Shown here one piece after another: positions 10,679-22,502 of a DNA stretch of 64,000 nt. A program made the position numbers and the translations under genes. The notes below the pieces were generated by a model. It saw nothing but the letters and a program-made list of their open reading frames with translations. It was not told the origin of the DNA and did no database searches. This DNA comes from Artemisia argyi (Eukaryota; Streptophyta; Magnoliopsida; Asterales; Asteraceae), in assembly GCA_030686995.1 (NCBI GenBank), contig CM060693.1, positions 114,585,728 to 114,649,727 of the forward strand, given 5' to 3'. Position 1 is the stretch's first letter, and every line of letters starts with the position of its first letter.

Positions 10679-11581
10679 CTATGTGATGGAGCCTGGCACT
10701 CCTGTCATGTGTTTTGGTTCCCATGCGAAGATGTCCAGGTTCTTTTGCAATAGTACACACACGGCTGCTTTACCTTTGTCAGATAAAGATCCACCAATCG
10801 AAACTTGTTGGTCCGGGTAATCGGGATGGATAGCGACCTTTAGGTTTGGTGTTTTTTCTGTGCGCTGTTCTGGAATATTCTCTACTTCAGTTGTTACTGC
10901 GTTGCATTCTTTTGGTGGTACTGTTGTGTTATAGAGGGTGACAACTCCTCCTTCCATTGGAAATTTAAGCATTCCGTGCGCTGTGGATGGTACAACGCGC
11001 ATGGATGATATTCCAGGTCTCCCAATGATGCCGTTGTATGGTGAGGGAGACTTTATTACCATGAAATTTATCCATGTTGCGGTTGAGTGTTGTTCATCTC
11101 CTACGACCACCAGCAAGCGTAACTGCCCCATGGGCCAAATCTTTTCTCCTGTAAATCCAGTCAATGACGTTGTTGCTGGTATCAGTTGACTTTGGATTTC
11201 AGGTCGCAGTCTTTTGAAACAATGATCATACATGATGTCTGTGGACGCTTCTCCGTCAATGTACATGCGGTGGATATCATGTCCTCCCGTGTGTATTTCA
11301 ATAGTTAGAGGTTCTACAACTGCGTTGTCCGCAGCTAGAGTAGGGAAAGATATTTCTTTTTCTGGAGAGAACTTTTGGCTGACTTTTTGCTTTATCTTAC
11401 GCTGCCATGACTGTATCATGTATATGGTATTAGCTTTTTCTTTGGGGGGTTCTTTCCTACCTCCGTTCCTTTGTTTGTCTTTTCCCTCTTTGATGTTTTT
11501 TACAAGGTGGTCCATTCTGCCTTCCCTTACTAATTTTTCAATTAGTTGTCTTAGCTGGACGTACTCGTTAGTTGTATGGCC
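10679..11581 (-). pseudogene. Element A gag C-terminus and protease
   Basis: This continues the gag frame after the TAA at 11582-11584. A lysine-rich linker is followed by a retropepsin-like region with MYIDGEASTDIMYDHCF (active-site Asp in an unusual D-G-E-A-S context) and GIIGRPGI, the typical flap/ILG equivalent. The end (LDIFAWEPKHMTGVPGS) is the conserved stretch just before RT in Tat-type elements. The protease active-site motif differs from DTGAS, as is common in this lineage. Confidence 0.85.
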
Positions 11582-13261
11582 TTATTGACCATGGTACTCG
11601 CAGTATCCATTCCCTACGCGCTTTTCCTCTGCGGTGCGCATTGGTGGAGGTTTTGGAAAGTTTGCGCCTTCTGTTACAAATATTTCCCTCGGAGTTTTTG
11701 TGAGAGGGGTATACTTGTGATTGTCTCTTCTGCTGCGGTAATTCCTGCTGTGGTTGTTATTTTGATCGTTGGATTGTCTCCTAGGCTGTTCTTGCTGCCT
11801 ATAGTTGGAATAACCCTTTTTGCTGTCCGCAACAGCTGCTTCTCCTTGTATGAAGGATCTGGTGCGCTTTGTTAGCTCATCGAAAGTATGGGGAACTTTG
11901 TCATTTAGCTTTCGGATAAGTTCTGGGTTATTAATCCCATTCATGAACCCTGAAATTTTTAGAATTTCAGGACATGCTTTGACTTGTATGCATTCATCCT
12001 TGAAGCGTTCCATAAAAGCACTGGTTGATTCCCCTTGGCGCTGTTTCACTCTGGCTAGTTCAAGAGGGTTCTTAGCACACTTTTTTCTTTGGGTGAAATT
12101 GAGACGGAATGCTTTCCGCAATTCTTCAAACACACCGATGCTCCGCCGTGGGAGTTTGCTAAACCATGTGCGCGCGTTCCCTACCAACGTAGAATTAAAC
12201 ATATGGCACCACACAAGCTGTGGCCAGTTTTCAATAGTGGCAGCTGATTCGAAAACTTTTAGGTGATCATCAGGATCACCTGTTCCATCATATGTTTTTA
12301 CGTTAGTGGGCATGCGCCTCCTTTTGTGGTCGGAGTAATCGCTGATGCGTCGTGTAAACGCATCAACTTTCTGGCGACGCCATGGAAGAGACATGTCTTC
12401 ATTTTCTTCTTCACGACGTCTGCCTCTTGACTTCCAGTGTCCTGTTTCTTTGTCCTCGTTGTCCGAGGAGTCACTGGAGGAGGAGTAGTTTCTTTTTCGG
12501 TGCTTGCGCCGGCTTCTTTCAGAAGAAGAGCTTGAGGGGCTTTCACTTGGGGACATTCTTTTCCCCAACCTGTCGTGAATTCTCTTACTCCCAGATTTGG
12601 AGGATCCTTGGCTTGGTGAATGCTGAGGTCCTAATCGGTCTTGTATCCCTCGACTGCCAAGTCTGGAGTGAACATTAGTGCGCCTCTCGCTGTCTTCTGA
12701 GTACTCTGAATCAGACGTTGTACCCAGCCTATCGTGGATGGTAGTACGTTCTGCGCGTCTTCCTCGTGGGTGGCGCGGTGGTGATGGTTCGCGTTCAGGA
12801 CTAAAATTGAGTCGAGCTTGTAGGCTCGTACTTGACCTTCTCCTTGCCTCTTCTTGCATGAGAGCAGTTAGGGTTTCATAATTTTGGGATACAAAATTTC
12901 CCAACGTTAGGTTGGGTGTGTCCTCCGTTGCTGCAAGAATGTCTGCCTCAGTATTAGGCACCCTATCTCGGTTAGGTGCGCCTGGTGGCACAGTGTTGTT
13001 CACTGTGGGTACAGTTTGATGAGGAGTAGTGAAGAGGGTGCGTTGGAGCTCCTCAACGCTTGGGATCACTGTGGTGGTTTGGGTAGTGCTTACAGGCAGT
13101 TCTACCGTTGGAAGAGATTGGGTTGTCCCTACCTCTTGGTGACCAGGTGCGCTGGTTGTCCCAACAACCTGCCTAGGGGTCGAATCTTGTTGATTCTTCC
13201 TCTGGGGGTCACGTTTTTCTGGCTGCGGAGTCCGCTGGCTTGAATTCTTATTCTTCATCAT
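11582..13261 (-). pseudogene. Element A gag polyprotein
   Basis: 559 codons from the ATG at 13261, 22 nt inside the PBS. The N-terminal half is Ser/Arg/Pro-rich with repeated DRLG segments (four IHDRLG-like motifs around residues 175-235). The retrotrans_gag capsid domain follows (about residues 320-450) with NVKTYDGTGDPDDHLKVF and TWFSKLPRRSI. The end has the CEYHGQ zinc-knuckle start, where TAA replaces a sense codon before GHTTNEYV. All motifs are typical of Tat-lineage Gag. Confidence 0.9.
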
Positions 13262-13282
13262 TCTAGTTCTTAGTTCTTAGTA

Positions 13283-13302
13283 GGGTCCCACGGATGGCGC
13301 CA
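13283..13302 (-). promoter_or_regulatory. Element A primer binding site
   Basis: Reading on the minus strand, TGGCGCCATCCGTGGGACCC starts 2-3 nt after the 5' LTR. From memory it pairs best with the 3' end of tRNA-Lys (about 16 of 20 positions); the assignment is tentative. Confidence 0.7.
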
Positions 13303-13304
13303 CT

Positions 13305-13792
13305 TGTTGATACAAAAGTTGGGCGTTCCTGATTATAGGCTCTTGCTCTCGTACCAATTTGCTTCTTAATGCTTGAAACCTGCGCACTAAGAAAATAAAC
13401 AACACCGTTAGGCTTATCGTGGGATTGTCTCCCACGATTAGACTCCAGCGTGAGAGTAAGTAATCGATTTAGGGTTCTCGTAAAGAGTTTTAGGGTTTGT
13501 GAATCATACCTTGAATGAGAGTTATGTCATTCCTTATATAGGCGCAGAATCCTTGTAGGGTTCGCGCTCCTTACGTTTCGTATGCGTGGTACTTATCCGG
13601 GTTAAGGATATCTATTCCATATATAGATGATCCTTATCTATACCGTGTATAGTTTAATTGGGTTTGGGCTTACGTGAGCCCATTCCCATTATTGATGCGG
13701 CCCAAGTTATAATAGCCCACGCATGGTGGCTTTGGGCCTTAGTAATGTTTATCATTTGGGCTCGTGGTCCATATATAGACTATACGTCATCA
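13305..13792 (-). repeat. Element A 5' LTR
   Basis: 488 bp, identical in limits to 3535-4022. It lies upstream of gag on the minus strand and is followed on the right by ATGCC, the target duplication. Confidence 0.92.
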
Positions 13793-13797
13793 ATGCC

Positions 13798-14880
13798 CAA
13801 GGGGAAAACGTACTCAAACCGATACGTCTTGATTTCAGGGACAAAGGGCAGAAGGACAAAGGAAAGGAGATAATGGCGGAAGAGGACGATGATTTGAAGA
13901 AACCTTTCAAAGAAATTTCGCGGTCTCCATTCACCCGCGGAATCGTGGAGTTTTCCAGATAGAACTACGTAATGCCTTTGAACATGAGGTTTTATGATGG
14001 ATCAACGGATCCAAATGACTATCTCACAAGATTCACTGGAGCCGCTAACCAAGGGCAATGACCGATGCCCACTTGGTTCCTCATGTTCCAACAAACCTTA
14101 GATGGTGCTGCCGGAGGTTGGTTTGAACGCTTGGAAACAGGTAGCATCGACAGTTGGAATGATTTAAGGGAACAATTTTCGACCAGGTTTTCCTTGCGCA
14201 AGAAATGTACCAAAGACCCTGCGGAGATCACGAAGATTGTCTGTAGGGCGCATGAATCTTTTCTTGACTTCAAAGAACGGTGGACAGATGAGACAAGTTA
14301 TATCAGCGGTGTACCGGAAATTATGCGCATCTCGGCTTTCATGGGAGCACACAAATGCCCGGCTCTGGCTAAAAAGTTCTCGGACAGAGTACAACATACG
14401 GTCACCGAAATGTTTACTAGGGTAGACGATTTTGTCAGATCCGAGAAGGCGTTTCGAGAAATAGAGTTGCCAAGAGGGGAAGGTTCCGAGCAGAACAGGA
14501 AAGGGTACTCCAGATATAAGGGAGAAAGGTAGAACAGAAACGTTTACGGGGACAGACCACTTGGACCAAGGGGAGATCGTCGGAACGATCCTGGACAAGG
14601 GAGCACGTACTAACCCTATGTGACTCCCAGAAACAACACCTACCGTCAGGATCACAACCGACAGGATGACCTGCGGAATGAATCATTCGGGTATGATCCC
14701 AACCGTTCCGCATTAGGAGCCCTGAGTAAACTCCCTCGAGAAATACTGGCAACAGAGCATCATTTGAACTTACCCCGACTACCTCCGACTGGTGGAAGGC
14801 CGAAGATGGAGAACATGGACAGGTTCTGCGAATACCATGGTGAAAACGGACATTTAACCAATGATTGTCACCAACTCTAA
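13798..14880 (+). pseudogene. Element B gag, main part
   Basis: This continues in frame from 3534. It has the Tat-type capsid domain (NMRFYDGSTDPNDYLTRFTGAA ... LDGAAGGWFERL ... DLREQFSTRF) and a zinc-knuckle-like CEYHGENGHLTNDC near 14828-14870. Frame 1 is kept throughout, but stops occur at 13960 (TAG), 14059 (TGA in place of a Trp codon), 14530 (TAG), about 14611 (TAA) and 14878 (TAA). Many fit C-to-T or G-to-A changes. Element B is related to A but distinct, and on the opposite strand. Confidence 0.85.
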
Positions 14881-15800
14881 AAGCAGCTGGAGATCGCGTT
14901 GAAGTCCGAAAAGTTGGATCATCTTTTAGGAGATTGGAAACAAAGGGATACCGGAAGGGGTAGAGAAAAACCAAGAGGAGGTGACCCGGGAAAAGCTAAA
15001 ATCATCAATATGGTCAGGGAGTTCACTGGGAACAGGAACCCTCCTCTCCCCGAAGGAGAATTATCGGAGGAACCTCTCATCGTGGAAGGGGAAATTAAGG
15101 GATATTTGGTTAGGAGGATATACGTAGATGAAGGTTAATCGGTGTACATCATTTACGAACATTGTTTCAACAATCTCTGTCCAGAAATAAGGGAAAGACT
15201 CCGAGAGGCAAGCACTCCGCTTATCGGTTTCTCAGGAGAAACTAATAGACCACTTGGAACGATTGATTTGGAGGTGTGCTTTGGAGAGGGCAAGATGACT
15301 TGCCAAACGGTCATGAATTTTTATGTCGTTTGATCCCCATCTCCGTATAACGTGATTATTGGTTGGACTGACATAAAAGAGTTGAGAGCAATACCATCCA
15401 CGATCCATTCCATGCTTAAATTCCCCACTCCCTGAGGTGTAGCAACGTTGACCACTCACCCCGTGGCAGTACTTGAGTGTCGGAGGCTGGAAGAGAGGGA
15501 GGAACGAAAGCATATGAACACCCCTCGAGAAGCAAAAATGACGGATCCTGAAGAAACCGGTGTGACAGAAGAAGTATTGGTCAACCATGCTTTCCCAGAA
15601 CAATTAGTCACTATCGGGAAAGGATTTTCAAAAGAGTTCCGAAGGGACTTGATAGAGTTGTTAAGAAAAAACCAAGACGTGTTCGCGTGGCAACCGGCAG
15701 ACATGAACGGAGTCCCTAGGAGACTTATCAAACACCACCTGAATGTCAATGTTGCGGACTCGCCGGTAGCGCAAAAGAAGCGTAACTTGTAATCCGAAAA
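14881..15800 (+). pseudogene. Element B protease region
   Basis: Same frame as gag. A protease-like IYVDEG segment at about 15120 is followed by a TAA where Ser/Ala is expected, then IIYEHCFNNLCPEIRERL and an SPYNVIIGW equivalent after a TGA at 15331. The end (KNQDVFAWQPADMNGVPR, about 15664-15720) is the pre-RT motif. At least four stops disrupt it (15136, 15331, about 15433, 15790), so this is a dead copy. Confidence 0.8.
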
Positions 15801-16455
15801 GAATCAAATAGTTTTAAGGGAGGTTGAAGAATGGCTGAAGGCAGGAATAATGCATCCTGTACGGTATCCGACTTGGATCTCCAACCCGGTTTTAGTAAAG
15901 AAATGCGACGGAAGCTGGAGGATGTGCATTGATTTCAAGAACTTGAACTCCTCATGCCTAAAGGATTATTACCCTTTGCCAGAGATTGATTGGAAGATTG
16001 AGTCAGTGATTGGCTACAAATATAAGTGTTTCCTAGATGCTTATAAAGGCTATCATCAAGTCCAAATGACCGAAGAAGATGAAGAGAAACGGCGTTTTAC
16101 ACAGAAAAGGGAACATATTGCTATAAGAAGATGCCGTTCGGTTTAAAAAATGCAGGAGCCACTTACCAGCGGCTGGTAGATGCGGCTTTCCAATCCTAAA
16201 TAGGAAGGAATCTGGAAGCTTATGTGGAGGACATGGTGATAATGAGCAAAAGGGAAAAAGAGATGCTAGCAGACATTGCTAAAACTTTTTACAACTTACG
16301 AAAGATAAACATGAAGTTAAATCCAAAAAATGCTCCTTCGGTGTGGAAGAGGGAAAGTTTCTGGGGTATATGGTAACATCAGAGGGCATAAGGGCAAACC
16401 CCTAGAAAACGAAGGCGATAGCCCAAATGAAGTCTTCGTCTACAATCAAGGAAAT
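15801..16455 (+). pseudogene. Element B reverse transcriptase, 5' part
   Basis: The RT fingers and palm are visible (WISNPVLVKKCDGSWRMCIDF, CFLDAYKGYHQVQM). A frameshift occurs around 16090-16100, after which the palm continues in another frame to [16 protein letters not shown] and AYVEDMV. The catalytic box thus reads YVED rather than YVDD. Element C is inserted at 16455, in the codons just before the SLSGKLAAL connection motif, which reappears at 25754. Confidence 0.85.
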
Positions 16456-17666
16456 TGTAGAAACTAGAGGGGGGGGGGGGGTTGAATAGTTTTACCGTTA
16501 TTAATCACGTTTTTACAAAATTGACTTTACAAATTGTGTTTGACAAAAAGGTTTGATTCGAAGCTTACGTGACATCAACATAACAATATATATAAGCAAT
16601 GATAAATAAACAAGTAAAGATAAAGAAAGGAAAGATCAAACCGGCACACGAAGATTTATAGTGGTTCGGCCACGAAGCTCACTCCTTCGTCCCTACTCTA
16701 CTCCTCAAGTCTCACACTCGAGAGTTTCACAAACACTATATCAACACGCTCCCTTATGGCGGAACAAACCTTACACAAGCTTAAACCAAGTTTAACGATA
16801 CTAAGCGGAATGTCGAGTCCTAATCCTAGCTAGAACCAATCTACCAAAGCCCATGTGGCTTCACACCTCGTACCAATACGATGGCACGATACAACACAAT
16901 ACACAATATAAGACTTGCACTCAAGTCCTATTACATACACGAAACAATGAATGAAAGAAATGATAGATCCGTAAACATATGATGAGATTAGCAAAACTCT
17001 TCTTCAACACTTTGTTTCTTGATTACAACGAATGTTCTTCTCTTACACTTAGAGGAACGATGAGTGTGATCACTTGTAAACAACTAGAACTTGATAATGT
17101 GATCAAAGAGTATGTTTTAGAGAGAATTTCGGAATACAGAAGATTTTGGTGCATAAGAGGTGAAGATTTCTGAAGGAAAACAGTTCTGTATTTATAGGCG
17201 TTAGGAGAGAGGCGACGGTCCCTTAAATGTTGGATGGTCCCTTATCGATAAGGGACTGCTGCCCTATTTAAAGGATTGTCCAGACAAACGCTCCTCGTTT
17301 TGTCCTGACATGGTGAAAAACTATCTGGTGAAGTTTTGTTGTCGGTTTTGAGCGGGAAATATGACTGTTATGGTTTTGAATGTTGAAAACATTTTCTTAA
17401 TAAAACATTTCTTTAAATTATACAAAAATACTTTTGTAAAAATATTTTGTGACATGAAAATGTAAAGTTTTTAAATCCTTTGATCACATACACAAGTTGG
17501 TAGAAGTTTGTACATACCTTAAGTGATGTTGATGACGAAAACGAGTTTTCCCGATTAAAAACTATTAGTCGTAGTATTATTTAACGTGTGTTTGTATTTT
17601 GTGATTATCAAAACTAGTAGAGACCGATTAATGCAAATGACATTTTTGACATTATTTGTATTAACA
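16456..17666 (-). repeat. Element C 3' LTR
   Basis: 1211 bp. Plus-strand edges are TGTAGAAACTAGAGG and TTGTATTAACA. It contains a G-run at the left edge and the motif pair GACGGTCCCTTA / GATAAGGGACTG (about 17213-17265). The same length as the right LTR supports the limits. Confidence 0.9.
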
Positions 17667-17681
17667 ATCTCCCCCTTTTTG
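17667..17681 (-). promoter_or_regulatory. Element C polypurine tract
   Basis: On the minus strand CAAAAAGGGGGAGAT directly precedes the 3' LTR, the usual Sirevirus-type PPT. Confidence 0.8.
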
Positions 17682-18229
17682 ATGATTACAAAATATAAAC
17701 TCATTTTAGATAAAACTAGGCATTAATGAGTTTTAAAATGAGTCTCGTTTTTTTCTCCCCCTTTTTGTAGAATTAAAAAGGCTTTGTAGAAGAGATGAAA
17801 TCCACAACATTATGATGACTCCCCCTAGCTTAGTGCTCCCCCTTGATGAGGACACTCGGGAATTGATCGATGGAATTAAGCTGCAATATGTTAGAAGAAA
17901 CATGCAAGCCAACATAGAAATCCTGCAGAAAAGATAAGAGAAAGGCAGGATAGGCATATATTGAGGACGGTCCCATAAATGGGTCGACGGTCCTTTAAAG
18001 TTTGGGACCGCCACCTTGATAAGGGACCATCGGCAGGAGGGTTTTCTGGAACAATATTTCAACAATTCATGCATAAAATAGATCATTCATTAAAAGACAA
18101 GAAGAATGTCATTCATATGACATTTACAACATGAGTTTACAAGCATAATCCTAGTCTAATCTCCTAGGATATCTCATGTTAAGTCCGGTTTTATTAGTGA
18201 TCATGCATGATTCCCTAGAACTTTCGACC
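17682..18229. other. Element C 3' noncoding region
   Basis: No supported gene. It carries GGGACCGTC / GACGGTCC motifs at about 17963-18035, related to those in the LTR. The minus ORF 17733-18086 runs through these repeats and shows no family similarity I can name. Confidence 0.55.
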
Positions 18230-18754
18230 GCAAGGTGGAGAGGAGTTTTTGGGTTGTAGAAACCCGGGTGACAAGAGGATGGAAATGATGTAGTCAAGAT
18301 CATTCTACATTATTTGAAAGTGGTTGTGGTTGTAGATGCAACAAGCACAATAACCCCTATGGGTATCCACTTGGGCAAGAGTGGGATGAGACATAGTTGG
18401 AGGATGAAGTTTTTGGAATAGGATGATATTGAGGAGGCTCAAATCAACAAGATTGGAGAATTCTTGAGCTTTGATGGAGTGTAGGGAGTTGACATTTGTC
18501 ATTTGACGTGGAAACAAAGGTGGTGATGAATGATCTTAAGGAGTCGGGTTTGTATACTCATTGTGAGTGGATGGTGGCCCATTTTGTTGTTGAGAGGCAA
18601 AGAAGGAGAATGATGAAGATGATGCCTCATTATGTGATGTGGGATTGGAATTTACATGGTTATTGTGTGAATTGCCAAGGCTTTGTTTCTTCCTCCATAT
18701 AGGTTTGACCGATATTCTTGGTTTTTTAGGGGATGACATTTTCTTGGATGACAT
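18230..18754 (-). pseudogene. Element C extra ORF remnant downstream of RNase H
   Basis: An ATG at 18754 opens a Lys/Ser/Pro/Asn-rich segment (start MSSKKMSSPKKPRISVKP) that meets a stop near 18536 and continues in the same frame through LFPRQMTNVNSLHSIKAQEF to 18305. A short frame-compatible stretch follows to about 18230. Position and composition fit the extra 3' ORF (env-like or plant transposon protein) found after pol in Sireviruses. The similarity is weak and the remnant is short. Confidence 0.4.
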
Positions 18755-19599
18755 TGAGAAGAGGAAGGATTATGCCATGGCAATGGATGAAGGAGGTGGT
18801 GGTTTTAATAGAGGATGAAGGTAGCAAGAATAGTAAAGCATGCATGCTTGGTTAGATTAGTTCAAATGATGCTTAAGCAAATTAGGAATGTCCACAAGAC
18901 CCAAGGGTAGGCTAGTCAAACATGCAGGAACATAAAGCAATTAATGACGCACAAATAGATGGACGATCCTTCAAATAGGTGGACGGTCCCTTATCACTTA
19001 TGGGACCGTGGGTCGATAAAGGACCGCCACCAGGAAGTTTGCCAAATTTCAGAAAATGTTTCTAGTGTGTGCCTATATGAAACATATGTGGAGATGTGAT
19101 TATCTTGACCCTAAAAGAGAAGAGAAATCCTAAGAGATAATCCAAAGTCTCCTAATTTCAATTTTGCTCATCTTTCCATGTCGAATAACATATTTATTAC
19201 ATGATCCGATAGAGGAATTGAGCGCATCGTGCATGCATGGAAAAATGTTTTTGAATTGTATTAACAATGCAAGAAAAAATTGATTTTTCCTATTCGTGAG
19301 AAGATTTTGAACACATGAACTGGGGTTTTTATGCACAAAATCAAGTTCTCTTATTATCATGCAACAATGGTTGTTAATAAAAATAAATAGTTACTTCCCC
19401 AATTTTTAATTTTTGTGCGCAATAGAATCCTAGACTCAGATTAGAAGGGATTTATTAACCATGAAATCTAAGGAGATATGTGTTCCATCATTCCTAATCC
19501 TAATCGAAGATAAAAGAATGGTTCATGCTTAAGTGGTTTAGTAAGAATATCAGCTATGTTTTCCTCCATTGGCACTTTTTCAATAGATATGTTACCCTT
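18755..19599. other. Element C spacer between extra ORF and RNase H
   Basis: 845 bp without supported coding. It contains another cluster of GGACGGTCCCTTAT-like motifs at about 18961-19023. Nothing else was recognised. Confidence 0.55.
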
Positions 19600-20202
19600 T
19601 TACACATTATCTCTAAGAAAATGGTGATGAATCTCAATGTGTTTGGTACGAGATTGTTTCACGGGGTTTTTACTTAATTCTATTGATCCTTTATTATCAG
19701 ACATGATTGGAATGTCATCAAGTGTAATACCATAGTCTACGAGAGCTTGTTTCATCCATAGTGCTTGTTGATATGCCTTTCCGGCGCTTACATATTCGGC
19801 TTCGGTTGTGGAGATAGCTAGTGCCGTTTGTTTCTTGGAGAACCAAGAAGTTAAGTAACAACCCATGAAGGTACAAATGGCACTAGTACTTTTTCGATCC
19901 ACATAATCTCCCGCATGATCAGAGTCGACGTAAACCATAGTTTCTATGCCTGTCCCCTTAGGATACCATAAACCTAAGTGCATAGTACCTCAAATGTATC
20001 GTAAGATACGTTTAACCGCTTCTAAGTGAGAAGATTTGGGATCTTCTTGAAAGCGAGCACAAAGGCAGACACTAAACATGATATCAGGCCTACTTTCCAT
20101 TAGGTACAATAAACTTCCTATCATACCTCCATACTTAGTACTATCGGATTCACCCTCTTCATCCTTGGTGAGCTTTGTGTCCGTAACCATTGAGGTTTTC
20201 AT
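19600..20202 (-). pseudogene. Element C RNase H
   Basis: Copia RNase H with DSDHAGDYVDRKST, STTEAEYVSA and SDNKGSIEL supplying catalytic acids, and the HIEIHHHFLRD end. It is preceded by the SLLYLMESRPDIMFSV connection. A stop splits it at about 19986. It is in a different frame from RT; the shift lies close to 20205-20220. Confidence 0.88.
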
Positions 20203-20216
20203 AGGTTTAGTATCTT

Positions 20217-20972
20217 CTAGTCCGAATTTTTAAGCATTTCCTTAATATATTTGGATTGATAAAAGAATATTCCATCATCTAATTGTTTTATTTGTAGTCC
20301 AAGGAAGAAGTTAAGCTCGCCCATCATACTCATTTCAAACTCGTCATACATGATTCTTGAGAATTCATCACACATGTCTTGACAAGTTGAACCAAATATA
20401 ATGTCATCAACATATATTTGGACGATTATGATGTTTGAATCTTTCTTCTTGGTGAAAAAAGTGTTATCTACCATTCCTATCGAGTATTCATGCTTAAGAA
20501 GAAAAGCTTTCAACCTATCATACCAAGCGTTAGGGGCTTGCTTTAAACCATATAAAGCTTTCTTTAGTTTATAAACATGCTCGGGGTACTCGAAGTCAAT
20601 GAATCCTGGAGGTTGTGCAACATATACCTCCTCATTGATGTGACCGTTTAGGAATGCACTTTTCACATCCATTTGGAACAACTTAAAATTTAATGCACAT
20701 GCATATGCGAGTAATATCCTAATGGACTTAAGTCTAGCTACGGGTGCATAGGTTTCGTCATAATCAATTCCTTCTTGTTTATTATAGCCTTGTGTGACTA
20801 ACCTAGCTTTGTTCCTAGATACAATACCATTTTCATCTAGTTTGTTTCTAAATACCCACTTAGTCTCTATTATTGTGATATTCTTAGGTCTTGGTACTAA
20901 CATCCAAACATCATTAGATTTAAATTGGTTTAATTCTTCTTGCATTACTATGATCCAACTTTCATCTTTCAA
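20217..20972 (-). pseudogene. Element C reverse transcriptase
   Basis: 251 uninterrupted codons of Copia RT (RVT_2): WVFRNKLDENG, ARLVTQGYNKQEGIDYDETYAPVARL, DVKSAFLNG, GLKQAPNAWY, catalytic YVDDIIF and FFLGLQI. This is the best-preserved domain of the element. It ends at a frameshift near MLKNSD. Confidence 0.92.
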
Positions 20973-21029
20973 TGCTTCATTGACATTTTTAGGTTCAATG
21001 ATTGAAACAAAACAAAAGAAGTTGCTATT

Positions 21030-21938
21030 GTTTTGAACTTGTGATCTAAGGGTTCTTTGGTTTAGGCTTCCTATGACGTTATCTAAAGGGTGGCTTTTAG
21101 ATTCTTTAACATTTGAAGTTTCACCTACTTTGATGGTTTATTGAGATATGTCTAGGTTTTTCATGTTTTCAACTATGGCGTTTTCTTCATCCAAATCATC
21201 ATCTACCAAAGGTGAAGTTTTAGATGGAAGGGAACTCTCATCGAATGTCATGTTGAGTGATTCTTCGATGACCAGTGTTTCCTTGTTTAAGACAATGTAG
21301 GCTTTACTAGTTTGAGACTAACCTAGAAATACACCTTCGTAAGACTTTGGGTCGAACTTGGTGAGATTGTATTTGGTGTTTAGAATATAGCATTTGCTAC
21401 CAAACACTCTAAAGTAATCTAGGGAAGGTTTCCTACCTTTCAAAATTTCATAAGGGGTTTTTCCTGTGATTTGTCTAATTAAAATTCTATTAAGAATATA
21501 GGTGGATGTATCTACGACATTACACCAAAACTTTTGGGGAATCGATTACTCATTGAGCATGGTTTTACTCATTTCTTGTAGGGTTCTATTTTTCCTTTCG
21601 ACTACCCCATTTGATTGTGGAGTTTGTGGAGCTGAGAAATTGTGAGTAATACCATTAGCGTCACAATAAGCTCCGAATTGAACTTCATTGTCAAATTCTC
21701 TACCATGGTCCGTCCTAATGGAGACTATGTTGCATCCTAATTGATTTTGAATTTTCTAACTAAATATTTTGAATTGATCAAAAGTTTCAGTCTTGTTTTT
21801 AAGAAACCTAGTCCAGGTGTACCTAGAGTAATCCTCCACGATCACTAGGGTGTAGAGATTTCCTCCATAACTCCGTATGGCAGAAGGACCGAAGATATCC
21901 ATGTGAAGAAGCTCTAGACATCTAGATGTTGAGATCAT
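21030..21938 (-). pseudogene. Element C integrase
   Basis: Same frame as protease and RT. The core has D in LLHMDIFGP, D in VSIRTDHGREFDNE and E in QSNGVVERKNRT, so the DDE triad is recognisable. It continues to a TPYEILKGRKPSLDYFRVFG-type segment. Stops occur at about 21756, 21550 and 21330, and more lie near 21140. Confidence 0.85.
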
Positions 21939-21977
21939 GTTCTTAGGTTTATGACTGGAGTGAGCTTGTTTTCCAAC

Positions 21978-22502
21978 CTAGCAAGCATCACAAAAGTGTT
22001 GATTGAACCTAAGTTTGGGAAGGTTTCTAACTAGATCCTTAGAAGACAATGATTGTAATAGACGCATGTTGGCGTGTCCTGATCTTCTATGCCATAAAGT
22101 AGAGTTATCATTAACCGTAGCTAAGTATATGTTCTCACTAGGTTTTTTACTTATTTTCATAACGTATAGGCTACCTTTTCTAATTCCTTTTGCAATAACT
22201 TTTCCGTTCTTAATTATATCACTATCTTCTTTGGAAAATATTACCTTGCAACCATTATCACAGATTTGACTAATACTAAGCAAATTAAAACCTAGATTAT
22301 CCACATGTTCTACATTAGTAATAGTAAGAAAGTTATGAGTGATCGTACCTTTGCCAATGATATTACCCTTGAGCTTACTACCAAATGTAACATTACCTCC
22401 AGTACTTGCATTGTATGACGAGAATAGCTTGCGATTACCCGTCATGTGATTTGTGCAGCCACTATCCTTGACCCATTCGTCGGGCTCCAGGCCAATTCCC
22501 AA
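21978..22502 (-). pseudogene. Element C protease and gag-pre-integrase
   Basis: The N-terminus holds the aspartic protease site WVKDSGCTNHMTG; about 110 residues on is the pre-integrase zinc region LWHRRSGHANMRLL ... HFCDAC. It is in frame with gag (23999) and integrase (21938). The stop just upstream (about 22504) and one at 21976 split it from its neighbours. Confidence 0.88.

Larger units (their letters stand above)
3535..13792 (-). mobile_element. Element A: Tat-lineage Gypsy LTR retrotransposon with antisense gene
   Basis: This is a complete 10.26-kb element with 488-bp LTRs (3535-4022 and 13305-13792) bounded by TG...CA and flanked by the 5-bp duplication ATGCC (3530-3534, 13793-13797). 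The sense strand is minus: PBS 13283-13302, gag, protease, RT, RNase H, a second archaeal-type RNase H, integrase, PPT. A spliced extra gene lies between integrase and 3' LTR on the plus strand. Dual RNase H and an extra ORF, here antisense, are marks of the Tat/Ogre/Grande group. Gag-pol has five in-frame stops but no frameshift. By eye the LTRs differ at 8 sites. Confidence 0.93.

Noticed and set aside
17733..18086. 117-codon minus ORF in element C 3' region
   Set aside because: Runs through the GGACGGTCC motif cluster with no recognisable domain; probably noncoding.
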